From NCBI RefSeq assembly GCF_014652855.1, contig NZ_BMZP01000021.1, positions 17,177 to 81,176 of the forward strand: a DNA stretch of 64,000 bases, in the 5' to 3' direction. Position 1 is the first letter of the stretch; each line of letters opens with the position of its first letter. Of the stretch, positions 63,553 through 64,000 are shown piece after piece. The notes below the pieces were generated by a model. It was not told where the DNA came from. It ran no database searches and saw only the letters and a list, made by a program, of their open reading frames with translations. This stretch comes from Novosphingobium pokkalii (GTDB lineage: Bacteria; Pseudomonadota; Alphaproteobacteria; Sphingomonadales; Sphingomonadaceae). The position numbers and the translations under genes were made by a program.

Positions 63553-63887
63553 TTTATGGGATGGCCCGCCCCTTTTCCCCGGCATCGGATAAGATGCCGG
63601 CGCTTGAGAAGGAAAGGAGCGGACCGATGTCTATTGTGATCCTCGGCGTTGATTTGGGCAAGAATGCCTGCAGCGTGGTCGGCGTCGATGCGGCAGGCGC
63701 TGTCGTCATACGCAGGTCGATGCGGCGCCAGACGCTGATTGACTACGTGGCGAAGCTTCCTGCGTGTGTCGTTGCGATGGAAGCGTGCTGTGGTGCCCAT
63801 AACCTCGGGCGCATCTTCGCCGCGCAGGGGCACGAGATCAGGCTGATGTCACCGGAGTACGTGCGGCCCTATGTCAAAGCGCAGAAG
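63553..63887 (+). mobile_element. IS110-family element, left-end fragment
   Basis: Starts where the IS630 reading breaks and ends after codon AQK of the transposase at 63887. It contains a 74-base leader with the hairpin at 63579-63600 and the transposase start. The remainder, including any 3' part of the element, is lost. Boundaries are inferred from where each reading frame becomes foreign. Confidence 0.65.
63579..63600. other. hairpin in the leader of the IS110 transposase
   Basis: CCGGCATC (63579-63586) and GATGCCGG (63593-63600) form an 8-bp stem with loop GGATAA, 27 bases before the transposase ATG. IS110-family elements encode a guide (bridge) RNA; with only 74 bases here it could be a short structured leader rather than a whole guide. 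Confidence 0.35.
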
Positions 63888-63938
63888 TGTGGACCGGCGT
63901 GCAAAAGGGACCCCGTTAGCGGGGTGATCGGCGTCTAA
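63627..63938 (+). pseudogene. IS110-family transposase, N-terminal fragment
   Basis: AAGGAG precedes the ATG. Residues 1-87 match the DEDD (RuvC-like) domain of IS110 transposases: VILGVDLGKNACSVVGVD with Asp9, and VVAMEACCGAHNLGRI with a conserved Glu, then MSPEYVRPYVKAQK. After AQK (63887) the expected NDDRDAEAI-type continuation is replaced by CGPACKRDPVSGVIGV and a stop, marking insertion of other DNA. Confidence 0.82.
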
Positions 63939-64000
63939 AAGGGGGTCTGACTCAAATTCCGTGCAGATTTGACATTTCTGCGCTGTGTGCGGCCAACTGG
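63888..64000 (+). mobile_element. probable end of a third insertion sequence (IS21-like ends suspected)
   Basis: The foreign sequence starts TGTGGACCGG directly after the broken IS110 gene and carries two imperfect direct repeats, CGGCGTGCAAAAGGG (63895-63909) and CGGCGTCTAAAAGGG (63929-63943), 34 bases apart. Repeated motifs of this look occur at the ends of IS21-like elements. No ORF is visible before the window ends. Confidence 0.4.

Noticed and set aside
63967..63982. TTGACATTTCTGCGCT near the window end
   Set aside because: Left half only and inside a mobile element, with no palindrome.
1..64000. CRISPR arrays, tRNA, rRNA or riboswitches
   Set aside because: No regularly spaced repeats, cloverleaf or rRNA-like sequence was found by reading.

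Overview
The window is GC-rich, densely packed bacterial DNA that reads as a catabolic island of a sphingomonad-like alphaproteobacterium. This placement is an inference from high GC, GGAGAGG-type ribosome binding sites, a TonB-dependent receptor remnant, and the mix of TetR regulators, Baeyer-Villiger, acyl-CoA dehydrogenase and CaiB/BaiF genes. No rRNA, tRNA or CRISPR was seen. Almost every gene belongs to CoA-thioester degradation of a hydrophobic, probably alicyclic, terpenoid- or steroid-like compound. The genes usually needed to open a steroid A/B ring are absent, so the substrate is unknown.

Layout: 1-8.4 kb holds a 5'-truncated alpha/beta hydrolase, a GMC oxidoreductase, an amidohydrolase with a DUF2889 protein, a decayed TonB receptor, a TetR and a P450. 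8.6-17 kb is a six-gene leftward operon (enoyl-CoA hydratase, acyl-CoA dehydrogenase, hydratase, dehydrogenase, AMP ligase, dehydrogenase) bounded by two paralogous TetR genes. 17-25 kb carries a FadB-type bifunctional enzyme, two thiolases, a crotonase with an extra N-terminal region, and a small ORF coupled to an AMP ligase. 25-31 kb is a rightward operon of Baeyer-Villiger monooxygenase, GST, a 96-residue protein, an SDR and an MFS transporter. 31-38 kb has a TetR/CoA-transferase pair, an ORF with an in-frame stop, an amidohydrolase, a second MFS, an aldehyde dehydrogenase and a TetR. 38.5-45 kb is SDR, tandem acyl-CoA dehydrogenase, AMP ligase, etfB, etfA. 45-54 kb holds a leftward hydratase/VOC/hydrolase/ALDH operon, a DUF35 plus thiolase-fold (retro-aldolase-like) pair, a CoA-transferase and a third ALDH. 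54-62.6 kb is a frameshifted MFS, an epimerase, a TauD-type dioxygenase, and an operon of amidohydrolase plus CoA-transferases. The right end is a P450 cut by an IS630 element, itself cut by IS110, which is cut by a further element.

The strongest unifying signal is a 16-bp palindrome, TTGAC(A/G)-N4-(T/C)GTCAA. It recurs about fifteen times, nearly always in the intergenic space just upstream of an operon and often between divergent genes. I read it as the operator of one TetR-type repressor, or several related ones, controlling the whole island. The plausible flow is oxidation (P450, GMC, Baeyer-Villiger, TauD), ester or lactone hydrolysis, aldehyde oxidation, CoA activation or transfer, and beta-oxidation plus retro-aldol cleavage. 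A dedicated ETF would take the electrons and the transporters would handle substrate entry or efflux.
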